Notes under the pieces: generated by a model | Told to the model about the DNA's origin: nothing | What the model saw: only the letters and a program-made list of their open reading frames with translations | The model's database searches: none | Origin: Orbaceae bacterium BiB | GTDB lineage: Bacteria > Pseudomonadota > Gammaproteobacteria > Enterobacterales > Orbaceae | Length of the DNA stretch: 64,000 bases | Assembly: GCA_036251205.1 (NCBI GenBank) | Contig: CP133958.1 | Span: 1,054,001 to 1,118,000 of the forward strand | Reading direction: 5' to 3' | Shown: positions 19,300 to 28,796 of the stretch, one piece after another | Numbering within the stretch: position 1 is the first letter of the stretch | How the letters are laid out: every line of letters begins with the position of its first letter | Made by a program: the position numbers and the translations under genes

Positions 19300-20751
19300 A
19301 TGAAAAAGTTTACAGCTCTTCTTTTATCAATACTAATGTTATCGCCAACAACATTAATACCTGCCAGTGCAAATAATATCAATTTACCTGATATTGGTAC
19401 TGCCGCTGCAACGACCCTAAGTATTGGTCAAGAAGTTGAAATGGGTGATTACTATACCCGTATGTTACGTGGTAGTGCTCCAATTATTAACGATCCGATG
19501 TTGAATGAGTATATTAATTCACTTGGTCACAAATTGGTGATAAATGCGGATTCAGTCCAGACACCATTTCATTTCTACGTAATGCAAAGCGATGTCTTAA
19601 ATGCATTTGCCTATTTTGGTGGCAATGTGGTTGTACACTCGCGCCTGATCCTTGATACTGATAATGAAAGTCAACTTGCCTCAGTTATGGCTCATGAAAT
19701 CGGTCACGTAACCCAACGCCATTTAGCCAGAGCGATGGAGTCAAGAAATAAAAGTAGCCCTTATATTTGGGGAGCAACACTCGGCTCATTGTTATTAGCG
19801 CTAGCTAGTCCTGAAGCAGGTATGGCTGCAATATCAAGTACAATTGCGGGATCGGCACAAAGTCAAATTAGTTTCACCCAAAGTAATGAACAAGAAGCCG
19901 ATCGTGTTGGGCTTCGAACACTAGTTAAAGCTGGTTTTGATCCAAAAGGTTCTGCTGAATTTTTACAAAAATTATCAGATGAAGCACGTTTTATGTCCAA
20001 GCCACCTGAAATCTTGTTAACTCACCCATTACCTGATAGCCGTTTAGCTGATATGCGTAATCGATCGAATCAATACGCAAAAAAAATAGTGCCTTCCTCA
20101 CTGAATTACTATCTTGCTAAGGCAAGGCTCGTCGCCCTACTTGGTAATAATAAAAATGCAGTGCAGCTGTTACTACAAGATTATAAAAAAATTGATAATT
20201 CTGAAACTAAAATTGCCATCACTTATACCGATGCACTTATTGATTACCGTGGGCAAAATTATAGTAGCGCCAAAGCGAAACTACAGACACTATTAGATAA
20301 TGATCCAAATAATGTCTGGTTTATTGATTTAATGACCGATATCGATCTCGAATCAAATCATCCAACAACAGCGATTAATCGCTTACTATCTGCCATAAAA
20401 GCCAATCCAGATAGTACAGCTTTACAGCTTAACCTAGCCAATAGTTATATTGCTAATAAAGATTATAAAAAAGCTGTTAGCTTATTGCATCGTTACACCC
20501 ACAATAATAGCGATGATATTAATGGTTGGGATTTACTGGTACAGGCTTACCAAGGGGAGCGACAACGAGCTCAAGAGATGTCTGCTAGAGCTGAAATTCT
20601 AGCCCTACAAGGTCAATTTCCACAAGCTATTACGCTATTAAAAAATGCTAAAAAACAAGTTCAAGATAATCAAATGATGTTAGCTCGATTTGATGCAAGA
20701 ATCAGTGAACTCGAACAATTACAAAAACGTTATGCTGCTTATAAAAATTAA
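19300..20751 (+). CDS. bepA: Periplasmic M48 metalloprotease/chaperone BepA (YfgC)
   Basis: A 483-residue protein with a signal peptide (MKKFTALLLSILMLSPTTLIPASA), so it acts in the periplasm. Residues about 132-136 are the zinc motif HEIGH (in MAHEIGHVTQRH), with the third ligand in EQEADRVG near residue 201. The C-terminal third consists of TPR repeats (for example PTTAINRLLSAIKANPDSTALQLNLANSYIANKDYKKAVSLL in separate helices). BepA promotes LptD maturation and degrades stalled outer-membrane proteins at the BAM complex. The length matches E. coli (487). A DUF554 gene follows after 15 bp. Confidence 0.93.
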   Translation: MKKFTALLLSILMLSPTTLIPASANNINLPDIGTAAATTLSIGQEVEMGDYYTRMLRGSAPIINDPMLNEYINSLGHKLVINADSVQTPFHFYVMQSDVLNAFAYFGGNVVVHSRLILDTDNESQLASVMAHEIGHVTQRHLARAMESRNKSSPYIWGATLGSLLLALASPEAGMAAISSTIAGSAQSQISFTQSNEQEADRVGLRTLVKAGFDPKGSAEFLQKLSDEARFMSKPPEILLTHPLPDSRLADMRNRSNQYAKKIVPSSLNYYLAKARLVALLGNNKNAVQLLLQDYKKIDNSETKIAITYTDALIDYRGQNYSSAKAKLQTLLDNDPNNVWFIDLMTDIDLESNHPTTAINRLLSAIKANPDSTALQLNLANSYIANKDYKKAVSLLHRYTHNNSDDINGWDLLVQAYQGERQRAQEMSARAEILALQGQFPQAITLLKNAKKQVQDNQMMLARFDARISELEQLQKRYAAYKN

Positions 20752-20766
20752 ATGGAGTTTTAAAAA

Positions 20767-21480
20767 ATGATAGGACCAATTGTCAATGGAACGGCTGTAA
20801 TTATAGGGGGATTATTTGGTGCATCAATAGGCAAAAAGATCCCCGCTCGTGTTCGTGAAGCGCTGCCAATGACCTTTGGTTGTGCATCAATGGGAATTGG
20901 TATTGCTCTTATTATGAAAGTTAACTCGATTCCCTCTGTGGTCCTAGCCCTGCTATTAGGATCATTGATTGGTGAAATTGTTCAGCTCGAAAAAGGGATA
21001 GAAAACCTCTCCTTAAAACTACGTAAATTTGTTAATAAACCAAAACCGAATCAACAATTAATTAGCTCTCATGAAGACTTTATTGAAAAATATGTCGCAC
21101 TAGTCGTACTATTTTGTGCCAGTGGAATGGGTATTTTTGGTTCATTAACCGAAGGTATTTCAGCTGATCCTTCATTATTAATTGCTAAAGCGTTTTTAGA
21201 TCTATTTACTGCCACTATTTTTGCTATCACGTTAGGCTATGCGGTGTCACTTATCGCTATCCCTCAATTTATTATTCAAGCCAGCTTATTTATGCTTGCA
21301 AGTGTTATTCAACCACTAATATCACCAATGATGTTTGCTGATTTTTCAGCTTGTGGTGGTATGATTATGTTAGCAACTGGTTTTCGTATTTGTGGTATTA
21401 AATCCTTTCCTGTTGCAAATATGCTCTTTGGATTAGTATTAGTCATGCCAATTTCGGCTTTATGGTCACACCTAATGTAA
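20767..21480 (+). CDS. DUF554 (YdfK/YqgA-type) membrane protein
   Basis: A 237-residue inner-membrane protein with about six or seven hydrophobic helices. The N-terminus GPIVNGTAVIIGGLFGASIGKKIPARVREALPMTFGCASMGIGIALI contains the glycine-rich pattern of DUF554, and the central VVLFCASGMGIFGSLTEGISADPSLLIAKAFLDLFTATIFA is the second conserved block. The function is unproven; such proteins are proposed transporters. AATGGAGTTTTAAAAAATG gives a GGAG 10 bp before the start, and it follows bepA by 15 bp, so probably co-transcribed. Confidence 0.85.
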   Translation: MIGPIVNGTAVIIGGLFGASIGKKIPARVREALPMTFGCASMGIGIALIMKVNSIPSVVLALLLGSLIGEIVQLEKGIENLSLKLRKFVNKPKPNQQLISSHEDFIEKYVALVVLFCASGMGIFGSLTEGISADPSLLIAKAFLDLFTATIFAITLGYAVSLIAIPQFIIQASLFMLASVIQPLISPMMFADFSACGGMIMLATGFRICGIKSFPVANMLFGLVLVMPISALWSHLM

Positions 21481-21491
21481 TACTAAATAAA

Positions 21492-21513
21492 AAGGGAATC
21501 AGTCGATTCCCTT
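21492..21513 (-). terminator. Terminator between DUF554 gene and histidine phosphatase gene
   Basis: Stem AAGGGAATC/GATTCCCTT with a four-base loop. The T-tract (TTTTTATTT) lies on the minus-strand side, so it best serves the leftward phosphatase transcript, but it may stop both. Confidence 0.7.
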
Positions 21514-21580
21514 AGTCACAAAAATAAGATTAATACTTTTCGTTATTTTCTTACTGTAACGTATGATTATAGTGTAAAAA

Positions 21581-22231
21581 TCACTCTGTGATGTGGTCAA
21601 CATTATTAAAGTATTCAAGGTGGTATTCACCATGAACTCCATCACCACGATAATTAACTTTACTAATACTAGTATTTAGCATTCGTGGAAAATAGTTATC
21701 ATCACGATGGTTATGCCAATGTACACCATTTATAACAGAAAGTAATAAACGTAACGCGGTACCATGAGAAACAATTAAAATATTGCCACTATCTTGCTCA
21801 GTATCACGAACAATTTCATCTAAACTTTTTTGCATACGCTCTAAAACTTCTAGGTAATTTTCACCTTGGTTCTTTGCCCCATCAAATTTATCAGGATTGT
21901 GCATATAATCAAGAAATTCTGGTAACTTACGTAATTCAGGAACTGGCTGGCCTTCCCAAAGACCAAAATCCATTTCGCGTAAACCATCAATTGTCTTTGC
22001 AGGAACTGCACCATTATGTTCTGATAAAATGTAATCTCTTGTCTCAACCGCTCGCTGTTGTGGACTGGAATAAGCCGCAATAAAAGGGATATCTTTTAAA
22101 AAACGACCGGTAATCTTAGCACCTAAAATACCATTTTCCGTTAATGGCGAATTCTGTGAGCCTTGCATCTGATCTTTGGTGTTCCACTCAGTTTGTCCGT
22201 GTCTTATCAAATATAAATTAAGATTTTTCAT
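21581..22231 (-). CDS. Histidine phosphatase family protein (phosphoglycerate-mutase-like)
   Basis: A 216-residue cytoplasmic phosphatase. The phospho-acceptor motif LYLIRHGQTEWN follows the start, and SSPQQRAVETRDYIL (second arginine), LREMDFGLWEGQPVPEL and NILIVSHGTALRLLLS (second histidine) complete the active site. I choose ATG 22231 because AAAGGA lies 7 bp upstream; the longer frame would start at TTG. It resembles GpmB/CobC-type broad phosphatases more than cofactor-dependent glycolytic mutase, which is longer. It lies 25 bp downstream of rluC on the same strand. Confidence 0.85.
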   Translation of the reverse strand: MKNLNLYLIRHGQTEWNTKDQMQGSQNSPLTENGILGAKITGRFLKDIPFIAAYSSPQQRAVETRDYILSEHNGAVPAKTIDGLREMDFGLWEGQPVPELRKLPEFLDYMHNPDKFDGAKNQGENYLEVLERMQKSLDEIVRDTEQDSGNILIVSHGTALRLLLSVINGVHWHNHRDDNYFPRMLNTSISKVNYRGDGVHGEYHLEYFNNVDHITE

Positions 22232-22255
22232 TACTAGTCCTTTTAATATCAAGCT

Positions 22256-23221
22256 CTATTGATGTTGCCGTAAAATGGTTAAGCACTGTTGTAATGCACC
22301 ATCTAATGGGGCATTGAGTTGCATTGTTTCACCAGTAGAAGGATGGGTAAACTGTACATTGGCAGCATGTAAAAATAAACGATTAAGCTGGGTTTTTGCC
22401 AATTCATGATCAAATTGTTCATCACCATAGCGATTATCAAACGCAATTGGATGCCCTGTATATTGGGTATGCACTCGAATTTGATGTGTTCGCCCCGTAA
22501 TTGGACTGGCTCTCACTAAAGTTGCAAAACCGAAACGCTCTTCAACCTTAAATCGGGTCTCACTCGGTTTACCTTCCTGATTAACCCGTACTATTCGTTC
22601 ACCACTTTTTAAAACATTTTTAAGTAAAGGCGCTTGTACCACTTTACAAGAGGAAGGCCAATCACCTTTGACAAGTGCTAAATAGTTTTTAGACATCTGT
22701 TTTAAACGTAGCTGTTCATGTAATGAGTTTAATGCTGAACGCTTTTTAGCAATTAAGAGAATACCAGATGTCTCGCGATCAATACGGTGTACCAACTCTA
22801 AAAATCGGCTATCAGGTCGTAATGCGCGTAATCCTTCGATCACACCAAAACTCAATCCACTACCACCATGAACAGCAATTCCCGACGGTTTATTTATTGC
22901 TAAAATCACTTCATCTTCATAAATGATAGCGTGTTCTAAAACTGCAATTTTATCAAGTTTAGGGGATAAAGGTGGATTAACTTTTTCAGCAACACGAACA
23001 GGAGGGATCCTTACTTCATCACCAATATTGAGTTTGTACTCTGGTTTAATGCGTTTTTTATTGACTCGAACCTCGCCTTTACGCAAGATACGATAAATCA
23101 TACTTTTTGGTACGCCTTTAAGCTGAGTAATTAAAAAATTATCGATTCGTTGCCCCTCATTGTCGCTAGAAATTGTGACTAAATGGACCTGTAACTGTTT
23201 TTGGGGCTCTTGAGCTGTCAT
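22256..23221 (-). CDS. rluC: 23S rRNA pseudouridine synthase (955/2504/2580)
   Basis: A 321-residue RNA-modifying enzyme. An N-terminal S4 RNA-binding domain (EGQRIDNFLITQLKGVPKSMIYRILRKGEVRVNKKRIKPEYKL) precedes the RsuA/RluA catalytic domain with the motif HRIDRETSGILLIAKKRSAL, whose aspartate is the nucleophile. This S4 segment is nearly identical to that of E. coli RluC, which separates it from RluD. ATG 23221 is taken; a TTG four codons upstream is the alternative. It is divergent from dsbB with a 126-bp shared upstream gap. Confidence 0.93.
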   Translation of the reverse strand: MTAQEPQKQLQVHLVTISSDNEGQRIDNFLITQLKGVPKSMIYRILRKGEVRVNKKRIKPEYKLNIGDEVRIPPVRVAEKVNPPLSPKLDKIAVLEHAIIYEDEVILAINKPSGIAVHGGSGLSFGVIEGLRALRPDSRFLELVHRIDRETSGILLIAKKRSALNSLHEQLRLKQMSKNYLALVKGDWPSSCKVVQAPLLKNVLKSGERIVRVNQEGKPSETRFKVEERFGFATLVRASPITGRTHQIRVHTQYTGHPIAFDNRYGDEQFDHELAKTQLNRLFLHAANVQFTHPSTGETMQLNAPLDGALQQCLTILRQHQ

Positions 23222-23347
23222 ATATTTCGCCAATTGGATATAAAATAATTTACTTTTCGTTAAAATTAACTACACTGTGCTGACAATAAAGATTAATTTT
23301 GTCCTAATAATACGAGATTATATAGGAAAATTAAGGAATAAAACAGT

Positions 23348-23884
23348 ATGCTTAATTTACTAAACCAATACTCAAGCAGTCGAATCTCTTGGACACTATT
23401 ACTACTTTGTACTCTCGCATTTGAAGGGACAGCGCTATTTTTTCAACATGGACTAAACTTAGCGCCTTGTACGTTATGTATTTATCAGCGAGTAACCTTG
23501 TTAGGTATCGTATTCGCGTGTTTAGTTGCAATGATCGGTCCCAAATATATTATTTTCCGCCTATTAGCAATCTTCATTTGGTTATACTGTGCAGTTGAAG
23601 GGTTTAATTTAGCCACTTTTCAGGCAAGATTACAGTTTGCACCATCATTAACAGACACCTGTTCTATCAATGTCCAATTTCCGAGTTGGCTACCGCTTAA
23701 TAGCTGGTTTCCAAATGTTTTTAATGCAACCGGTTCTTGTTCTGAAAAATTATGGTCATTTTTAACGATCGAAATGTCCCAGTGGATGATTATCATTTTT
23801 AGTTGCTACTTTATTGTTGGCTGTATCATTCTTTTGGCACAATTTTTTTCGCCGGCAAAACAACAGCATAAATGGAGTAATTAA
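23348..23884 (+). CDS. dsbB: Disulfide bond formation membrane protein DsbB
   Basis: A 178-residue protein with four membrane helices. The two essential cysteine pairs are present: C41/C44 in APCTLCIYQR after helix 1, and C105 (DTCSINV) with C131 (GSCSEKLW) in the second periplasmic loop. DsbB reoxidises DsbA and passes electrons to quinone. AAGGAATAAAACAGT before ATG contains a good ribosome site. The length equals E. coli DsbB (176). Confidence 0.93.
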   Translation: MLNLLNQYSSSRISWTLLLLCTLAFEGTALFFQHGLNLAPCTLCIYQRVTLLGIVFACLVAMIGPKYIIFRLLAIFIWLYCAVEGFNLATFQARLQFAPSLTDTCSINVQFPSWLPLNSWFPNVFNATGSCSEKLWSFLTIEMSQWMIIIFSCYFIVGCIILLAQFFSPAKQQHKWSN

Positions 23885-23949
23885 ACGCGATTTTTAACTA
23901 TTTTTTTGTTAAAATACGCGATTAACTATTAATAATATATTAATCAACA

Positions 23950-24606
23950 ATGCTTTTAGAATATCATCCCCCTACTGACCCTTGGCTGACTATCTTATAT
24001 CAAGATGATCATATTGTTGTTGTGAATAAACAATCGGGGCTTTTATCTGTATCAGGCAATAAACCTGAGTTTAGAGACAGTATTATCGATCGCTTACAAC
24101 AGAAATATAGTTATGTTGAGTCTGTTCATCGTCTTGATATGGCAACGAGTGGTATTATGGTCGTCGCACTATCCAAGCTCGCAGATCGAGAAATAAAAAA
24201 ACAGTTCCGTGAGCGAATTCCTAAAAAACGTTATATTGCAAAAGTTTGGGGACATGTTGCCCAAGATCATGGTGAGATAGATATTCCATTAATTTGTGAT
24301 TGGCCAAATCGACCGAGACAGATGGTTGACTATGAGAATGGTAAACAGGCATTGACTCATTATAATGTGCTCAGCCGGGATAGTGATGGCACAACTCGAG
24401 TCGAGTTATTACCGCATACCGGACGTTCGCACCAGTTACGTGTACATATGCAAGCAATCGGTCACCCAATTTTAGGTGATAAATTTTACGCTAATCCAGA
24501 AGCTTTTGCGATGGCAAAACGACTCCTACTGCATGCTCAAATGTTAACAATAAATCATCCTAAAACGGATGAAAGTATGACATTTATCTGTGAACCCGAT
24601 TTCTAA
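23950..24606 (+). CDS. rluA: tRNA/23S rRNA pseudouridine synthase RluA
   Basis: A 218-residue single-domain pseudouridine synthase without an S4 domain. The catalytic motif is VHRLDMATSGIMVVA, followed by the RxxKRYIAKVWG segment and the late LLPHTGRSHQLRVHMQAIGHPILGDKFY. Its length matches E. coli RluA (219), which modifies U746 of 23S rRNA and U32 of several tRNAs. It starts 65 bp after dsbB; rdgB follows after 36 bp. Confidence 0.93.
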   Translation: MLLEYHPPTDPWLTILYQDDHIVVVNKQSGLLSVSGNKPEFRDSIIDRLQQKYSYVESVHRLDMATSGIMVVALSKLADREIKKQFRERIPKKRYIAKVWGHVAQDHGEIDIPLICDWPNRPRQMVDYENGKQALTHYNVLSRDSDGTTRVELLPHTGRSHQLRVHMQAIGHPILGDKFYANPEAFAMAKRLLLHAQMLTINHPKTDESMTFICEPDF

Positions 24607-24642
24607 TTTACTATTTTTTAACTGAATAAATAGGTAGCAAAG

Positions 24643-25245
24643 ATGAAAAAAATTGTTTTAGCAACAAATAATCAGGGAAAGGTTAAAGAGTTACAAGAGT
24701 TACTCGCTAGCGCCGGATTTAATGTCGTGGCTCAAAGTGAATATCAAGTCCCTGATGCGGACGAAACAGGGCTTACATTTATTGAAAATGCGATTATCAA
24801 AGCACGCCACACTGCGGCGCTAACGGGTTTACCCGCAATTGCTGATGATTCAGGGCTAGCTGTTGATGCTCTTGGAGGCGCGCCAGGCATTTATTCTGCG
24901 CGTTATTCAGGTGAAGGGGCGACAGATCAAAAAAATAATCAAAAATTATTGGAAGCGCTCTCTAATGTGCCGCCAGAAAAACGTACCGCCTATTTTTACT
25001 GTGCATTAGTCTTCATGCGCCATGCCAATGACCCAACCCCTATTATCTGTTTAGGAAAATGGAATGGCACTATTTTGAATGCACCAAGTGGACAAGGTGG
25101 ATTTGGTTATGATCCGCTATTTTATGTGCCAGAATTAGGTTGTAGTGCTGCTGATTTAACACGAGAACATAAAAGTAAAATATCGCATCGAGGCCAAGCT
25201 CTCACTGAATTAATGAAAAAATTACAGACAGAATTAGCTGATTAA
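24643..25245 (+). CDS. rdgB: XTP/dITP pyrophosphatase
   Basis: A 200-residue house-cleaning nucleotide pyrophosphatase that hydrolyses dITP, dHAPTP and XTP to monophosphates. Motifs are [16 protein letters not shown] at the start, [24 protein letters not shown] (metal and substrate site) and [15 protein letters not shown]...SHRGQAL near the end. The length equals E. coli RdgB (197). It is likely in one operon with rluA; a convergent unknown gene follows. Confidence 0.94.
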   Translation: MKKIVLATNNQGKVKELQELLASAGFNVVAQSEYQVPDADETGLTFIENAIIKARHTAALTGLPAIADDSGLAVDALGGAPGIYSARYSGEGATDQKNNQKLLEALSNVPPEKRTAYFYCALVFMRHANDPTPIICLGKWNGTILNAPSGQGGFGYDPLFYVPELGCSAADLTREHKSKISHRGQALTELMKKLQTELAD

Positions 25246-25301
25246 ACGATAAAAGAGAGTAAGCTCCCATTAATGCAATACAATGTGGAGCTTATAAAAT
25301 A

Positions 25302-25742
25302 TTACATATAAAGTAGCTGTGTACCAGCTTCTGGTGCAAAAGCGGCTTTACTAAACTCTTCAATGAAATAGGCAACGTTATCAAGTTTATCACCTAATAA
25401 ACGTCCTTTCACTTTATACCATGTTAACAGTATAATACTTGCTTCTGGCTCACCAACAATCAGCATCGGTTGTTCATGTTCACCATTCCAAAAAAACTCA
25501 CCACCATAAAGTTTATGTGCTGTCAGCAATAAATAGCAACCATACTCTTGAGTTATCATCGTGATTTGTTCTTCAGTAAGTAATAAACTATTTTCTGACA
25601 TTTCGTTCAAAATAAGTTCTACAACACTAATACTTTTTTCACTATAATCTAATTGATTAATACTCCATGTTGGACTATTAAAAATCGCATTTTGAGCCCA
25701 AGCTTGGATCTCTTCATACAGCTCATTTTTACTTGTTGCCAT
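25302..25742 (-). CDS. Uncharacterised small protein downstream of mazG
   Basis: A 146-residue soluble protein that I do not recognise. It has no signal peptide or membrane segment, is acidic and rich in aromatic residues, and has a possible helix-sheet layout (NELYEEIQAWAQNAIFN at the start; SIILLTWYKVKGRLLGDKLDNVAYFIEEFSKAAF at the end). It begins 5 bp after the mazG stop on the same strand, so it is almost certainly co-transcribed with mazG. The conserved-looking TEEQITMITQEYGCYLLLTAHKLYGGEFFWNGEH segment could be checked by profile search. No function is proposed. Confidence 0.7.
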   Translation of the reverse strand: MATSKNELYEEIQAWAQNAIFNSPTWSINQLDYSEKSISVVELILNEMSENSLLLTEEQITMITQEYGCYLLLTAHKLYGGEFFWNGEHEQPMLIVGEPEASIILLTWYKVKGRLLGDKLDNVAYFIEEFSKAAFAPEAGTQLLYM

Positions 25743-25747
25743 GATGG

Positions 25748-26539
25748 TTATTTCCTAATGTTCGAGTTTTGCTGTTCTTGTAATTTAATATCTTGCCAAG
25801 CTTGTTCCATTTCTTCAAGGGAAACATCACTTAATTGATAACCTTTTGCTTTGAGCTTATCTTCAACTTGTCGAAAACGTCGTTCAAACTTTTGATTTGC
25901 TTTATGCAACGTTAGTTCTGATTTTAATCCTAAATGACGAGTTAAATTCACGACAGCAAATAATAAGTCACCGACTTCTTCTTCTACCTTTTCAGTAACC
26001 GGCGGTTGTTGCTCTACCTCAGCAATCACTTCATCGATCTCTTCTTTTACTTTATCGATAACTGGCCCTAAAGTATCCCAATCAAATCCAACAGCCGCAC
26101 AACGTTTTTGAATTTTCTCTGCACGCATTAATGCTGGTAATGAATGAGGAATATCATCCAAAATAGAAAATTGCTGCTTTTGATCACGTTCTTGTTGTTT
26201 AATCGCTTCCCAAGGTACTTTTGCGGTATTTGGATGAGTAAAAATATGTGGATGGCGACTGGTTAACTTTTCAGCCAATGTTTTGCAGACATCATCAAAA
26301 TTAAATTTTTTCTGTTCATCCGCCATTTCAGCATAAAAGATAATTTGAAATAATAAATCACCCAATTCACTTTTTAGTTCCATAAAGTTTTTTTGATCAA
26401 TGGCATCTAAAACTTCATAAGTCTCTTCTAAAGTACAAGCCTTAATGGATTCAAAAGTCTGCACACGATCCCATTCACACCCATTAATGGGATCACGCAA
26501 TCGTTTGATTATGGTAAGAAGTTGCTGTATTGATTGCAA
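25748..26539 (-). CDS. mazG: Nucleoside triphosphate pyrophosphohydrolase MazG
   Basis: A 263-residue all-alpha NTP pyrophosphatase with two tandem MazG domains. The first has CEWDRVQTFESIKACTLEETYEVLDAID...ELKSELGDLLFQIIFYAEMA; the second has KVKEEIDEVIAEVEQ...VEEEVGDLLFAVVNLTRHLG. Each carries the EExxE and ExxD magnesium sites. MazG hydrolyses all canonical NTPs and lowers ppGpp in starved E. coli. E. coli mazG follows relA-mazEF; here it stands in a two-gene unit with an unknown small gene. Confidence 0.93.
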   Translation of the reverse strand: MQSIQQLLTIIKRLRDPINGCEWDRVQTFESIKACTLEETYEVLDAIDQKNFMELKSELGDLLFQIIFYAEMADEQKKFNFDDVCKTLAEKLTSRHPHIFTHPNTAKVPWEAIKQQERDQKQQFSILDDIPHSLPALMRAEKIQKRCAAVGFDWDTLGPVIDKVKEEIDEVIAEVEQQPPVTEKVEEEVGDLLFAVVNLTRHLGLKSELTLHKANQKFERRFRQVEDKLKAKGYQLSDVSLEEMEQAWQDIKLQEQQNSNIRK

Positions 26540-26683
26540 AATATCTCTCCTAGTATCGGAAAAGAGTCATTATACTCATAATTCTATATTTCAGCATCTT
26601 TATAAAATAGGTTAACTCTATTTTTCTGTGTACATTTTTTATAGTATACTAGTACACTTTAATCATAGAAACGATATTAACAC

Positions 26684-28723
26684 ATGAACAACTTACGCGA
26701 ACTTACCCTGAGAGGAATGATTCTTGGGGCATTTATTACAGTTATTTTTACGGCATCTAATGTCTATTTAGGCTTAAAAGTCGGCCTAACGTTTTCCTCA
26801 GCAATTCCAGCTGCCGTGATTTCAATGGCTGTTTTACGTTTTTTCTCTGGTTCAACAATACTTGAAAATAATATGGTACAAACTCAAGCGTCAGCGGCGG
26901 GAACATTATCATCCATTATTTTCGTACTACCGGGTCTATTGATGATTGGCTATTGGCAAAGTTTTTCATTTTGGTTAACCCTACTTGTATGTGCGGCTGG
27001 GGGAATGTTAGGGGTACTATTTTCTATCCCACTGCGTCAAGTTATGGTTGTTAAAAGCACCTTACCTTATCCGGAAGGTGTAGCTGCTGCTGAAATTTTA
27101 AAAGCAGGCTGTGATTCAGATAATCCAGAAGAGACTAAAGCGAATAATGAAGGTCTAAAAGATATTCTTTTTGGTGGTGTAATTGCCGCTGGTGTTAGCT
27201 TATTTACCAATGGTTTTCGTGTGTTAGCTGACGGCACGGCATATTGGTTCACTCAAGGTAAATCGATCTTTCAAATTCCACTTGGTTTCTCGTTAGCACT
27301 ACTTAGTGCGGGTTATTTAGTTGGTATTATCTCAGGTATCGCAATTTTAATTGGCAATATTATTGCTTGGGGATTTGCAATCCCAATTTTGAGTACGATG
27401 CGTGATTACTCAGCAAATGCATCTTTAAGTGATATCGCCATGGGTCTTTGGGCTAGTGATGTTCGTTTTATCGGAGCTGGAACATTAGCGATTGCCGCTA
27501 TCTGGACTTTATTAACATTACTTAAACCGGTTATTGAAGGGCTAAAGATGTCATTTGGTTCAATGAAATCTCAAGTTCATCAAGGTAAAGTTCCGCGTAC
27601 CGAACAAGATCTATCAGGTAAAACTATTCTATTAATTATGGCTGGAATGTTACTGATTTTACTAGCGACATTTTATTCTTTTGTTTCTGATAGTGGACTT
27701 TCTACCGGCGTTGCTTGGTCGCTCGTTTTATGTGCAGTTCTATTTGCCTTTATTATGGGCTTTTTAGTTGCGGCAGCGTGCGGTTATATGGCAGGATTAG
27801 TCGGTTCATCAGCAAGTCCAATATCAGGAATTGGTATTGTGGCTGTAGCTGTTATTTCACTATTAATTTTAGTGCTCGGCGAAGCTAATGATATTTTAGG
27901 TACAGCCGAAGGCTCCAACTTTGCAACCGCTCTTGCGCTATTCACCACCAGTGCGGTTCTTGCTATTGCAACAATTTCTAACGATAACTTACAAGATCTT
28001 AAAACGGGTTATTTAGTAAAAGCGACCCCATGGAAACAACAAGTTGCATTATTAATCGGTTGTGTTGTGGGTGCTATTGTTATCGCTCCAGTATTAGATA
28101 TTTTATATAATGCTTATGGTTTTACTGGCGCGATGCCTAGAGCAGATATGGATCCAACACAAGTCCTAGCTGCACCGCAAGCAACGTTAATGACTACGAT
28201 TGCTAAAGGTATCTTCTCTCATCAGTTAGAGTGGACAATGATTTTAATTGGTTTAGCCCTTGGTGCTATTATTATTATCATTGATTTAGTATTAGCAAAA
28301 AGTAACTGTAAATTCCGTATACCAGCCCTTGCTGTTGGAATGGGAATCTATTTACCACCAATTATCACCACACCTATTTTCCTTGGTGCATTAATTTCAT
28401 GGTTTATTCGTCGTAGAGTGTATCGAACTAAAAATGCGCCACAAAATGATGAAAATTACCGTAAGGTTGATCGTAAAGCAACATTGATTGCTTCTGGATT
28501 AATTGTTGGTGAGAGTTTAGTTGGTGTTATCATGGCGGTAGTGATTGTAATTAGTATCTCTAGTGGGGGCGATAGTGCACCACTATCATTAGCACCTTGG
28601 TTAGGTGATATATTTGGTAGCAATTTAGATGTTGTTCAACAACTACTTGGTTTATTTGTTTTTGTTGTAATTTGTTTGACCTTTATTCGTCGAGCACTAT
28701 CAGCAATTAAAAAATCATCTTAA
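26684..28723 (+). CDS. OPT family oligopeptide/metal-chelate transporter
   Basis: A 679-residue inner-membrane protein with about 15 hydrophobic segments. The start LRELTLRGMILGAFITVIFTASNVYLGLKVGLTFSSAIPAAVISMAVL is the conserved OPT N-terminus. STLPYPEGVAAAEILKAG and GSSASPISGIGIVAVAVISLLIL are further family hallmarks. OPT carriers import small peptides or metal-nicotianamine-like complexes with protons. The bacterial subgroup is usually annotated as a putative oligopeptide transporter, and the substrate is not known. It is monocistronic and followed by a 12-bp-stem hairpin. Confidence 0.88.
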   Translation: MNNLRELTLRGMILGAFITVIFTASNVYLGLKVGLTFSSAIPAAVISMAVLRFFSGSTILENNMVQTQASAAGTLSSIIFVLPGLLMIGYWQSFSFWLTLLVCAAGGMLGVLFSIPLRQVMVVKSTLPYPEGVAAAEILKAGCDSDNPEETKANNEGLKDILFGGVIAAGVSLFTNGFRVLADGTAYWFTQGKSIFQIPLGFSLALLSAGYLVGIISGIAILIGNIIAWGFAIPILSTMRDYSANASLSDIAMGLWASDVRFIGAGTLAIAAIWTLLTLLKPVIEGLKMSFGSMKSQVHQGKVPRTEQDLSGKTILLIMAGMLLILLATFYSFVSDSGLSTGVAWSLVLCAVLFAFIMGFLVAAACGYMAGLVGSSASPISGIGIVAVAVISLLILVLGEANDILGTAEGSNFATALALFTTSAVLAIATISNDNLQDLKTGYLVKATPWKQQVALLIGCVVGAIVIAPVLDILYNAYGFTGAMPRADMDPTQVLAAPQATLMTTIAKGIFSHQLEWTMILIGLALGAIIIIIDLVLAKSNCKFRIPALAVGMGIYLPPIITTPIFLGALISWFIRRRVYRTKNAPQNDENYRKVDRKATLIASGLIVGESLVGVIMAVVIVISISSGGDSAPLSLAPWLGDIFGSNLDVVQQLLGLFVFVVICLTFIRRALSAIKKSS

Positions 28724-28733
28724 TAAGTTCTAC

Positions 28734-28765
28734 TTGATACTCTCATCAAAAGGTGAGAGTATCAA
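28734..28765. terminator. Hairpin after the OPT transporter gene
   Basis: Perfect 12-bp inverted repeat TTGATACTCTCA/TGAGAGTATCAA with an eight-base loop, 10 bp past the stop. It lacks a T-tract, so it may stabilise the 3' end of the mRNA instead of acting as a classic terminator. Confidence 0.55.
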
Positions 28766-28796
28766 CCCTACTTAATCATCACTAAATACACGTCAT

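Noticed and set aside
26644-26662. CTAG-containing near-palindrome before the OPT gene considered as a TrpR operator
   Set aside because: Only one CTAG half-site is present and the spacing does not fit the TrpR dyad.
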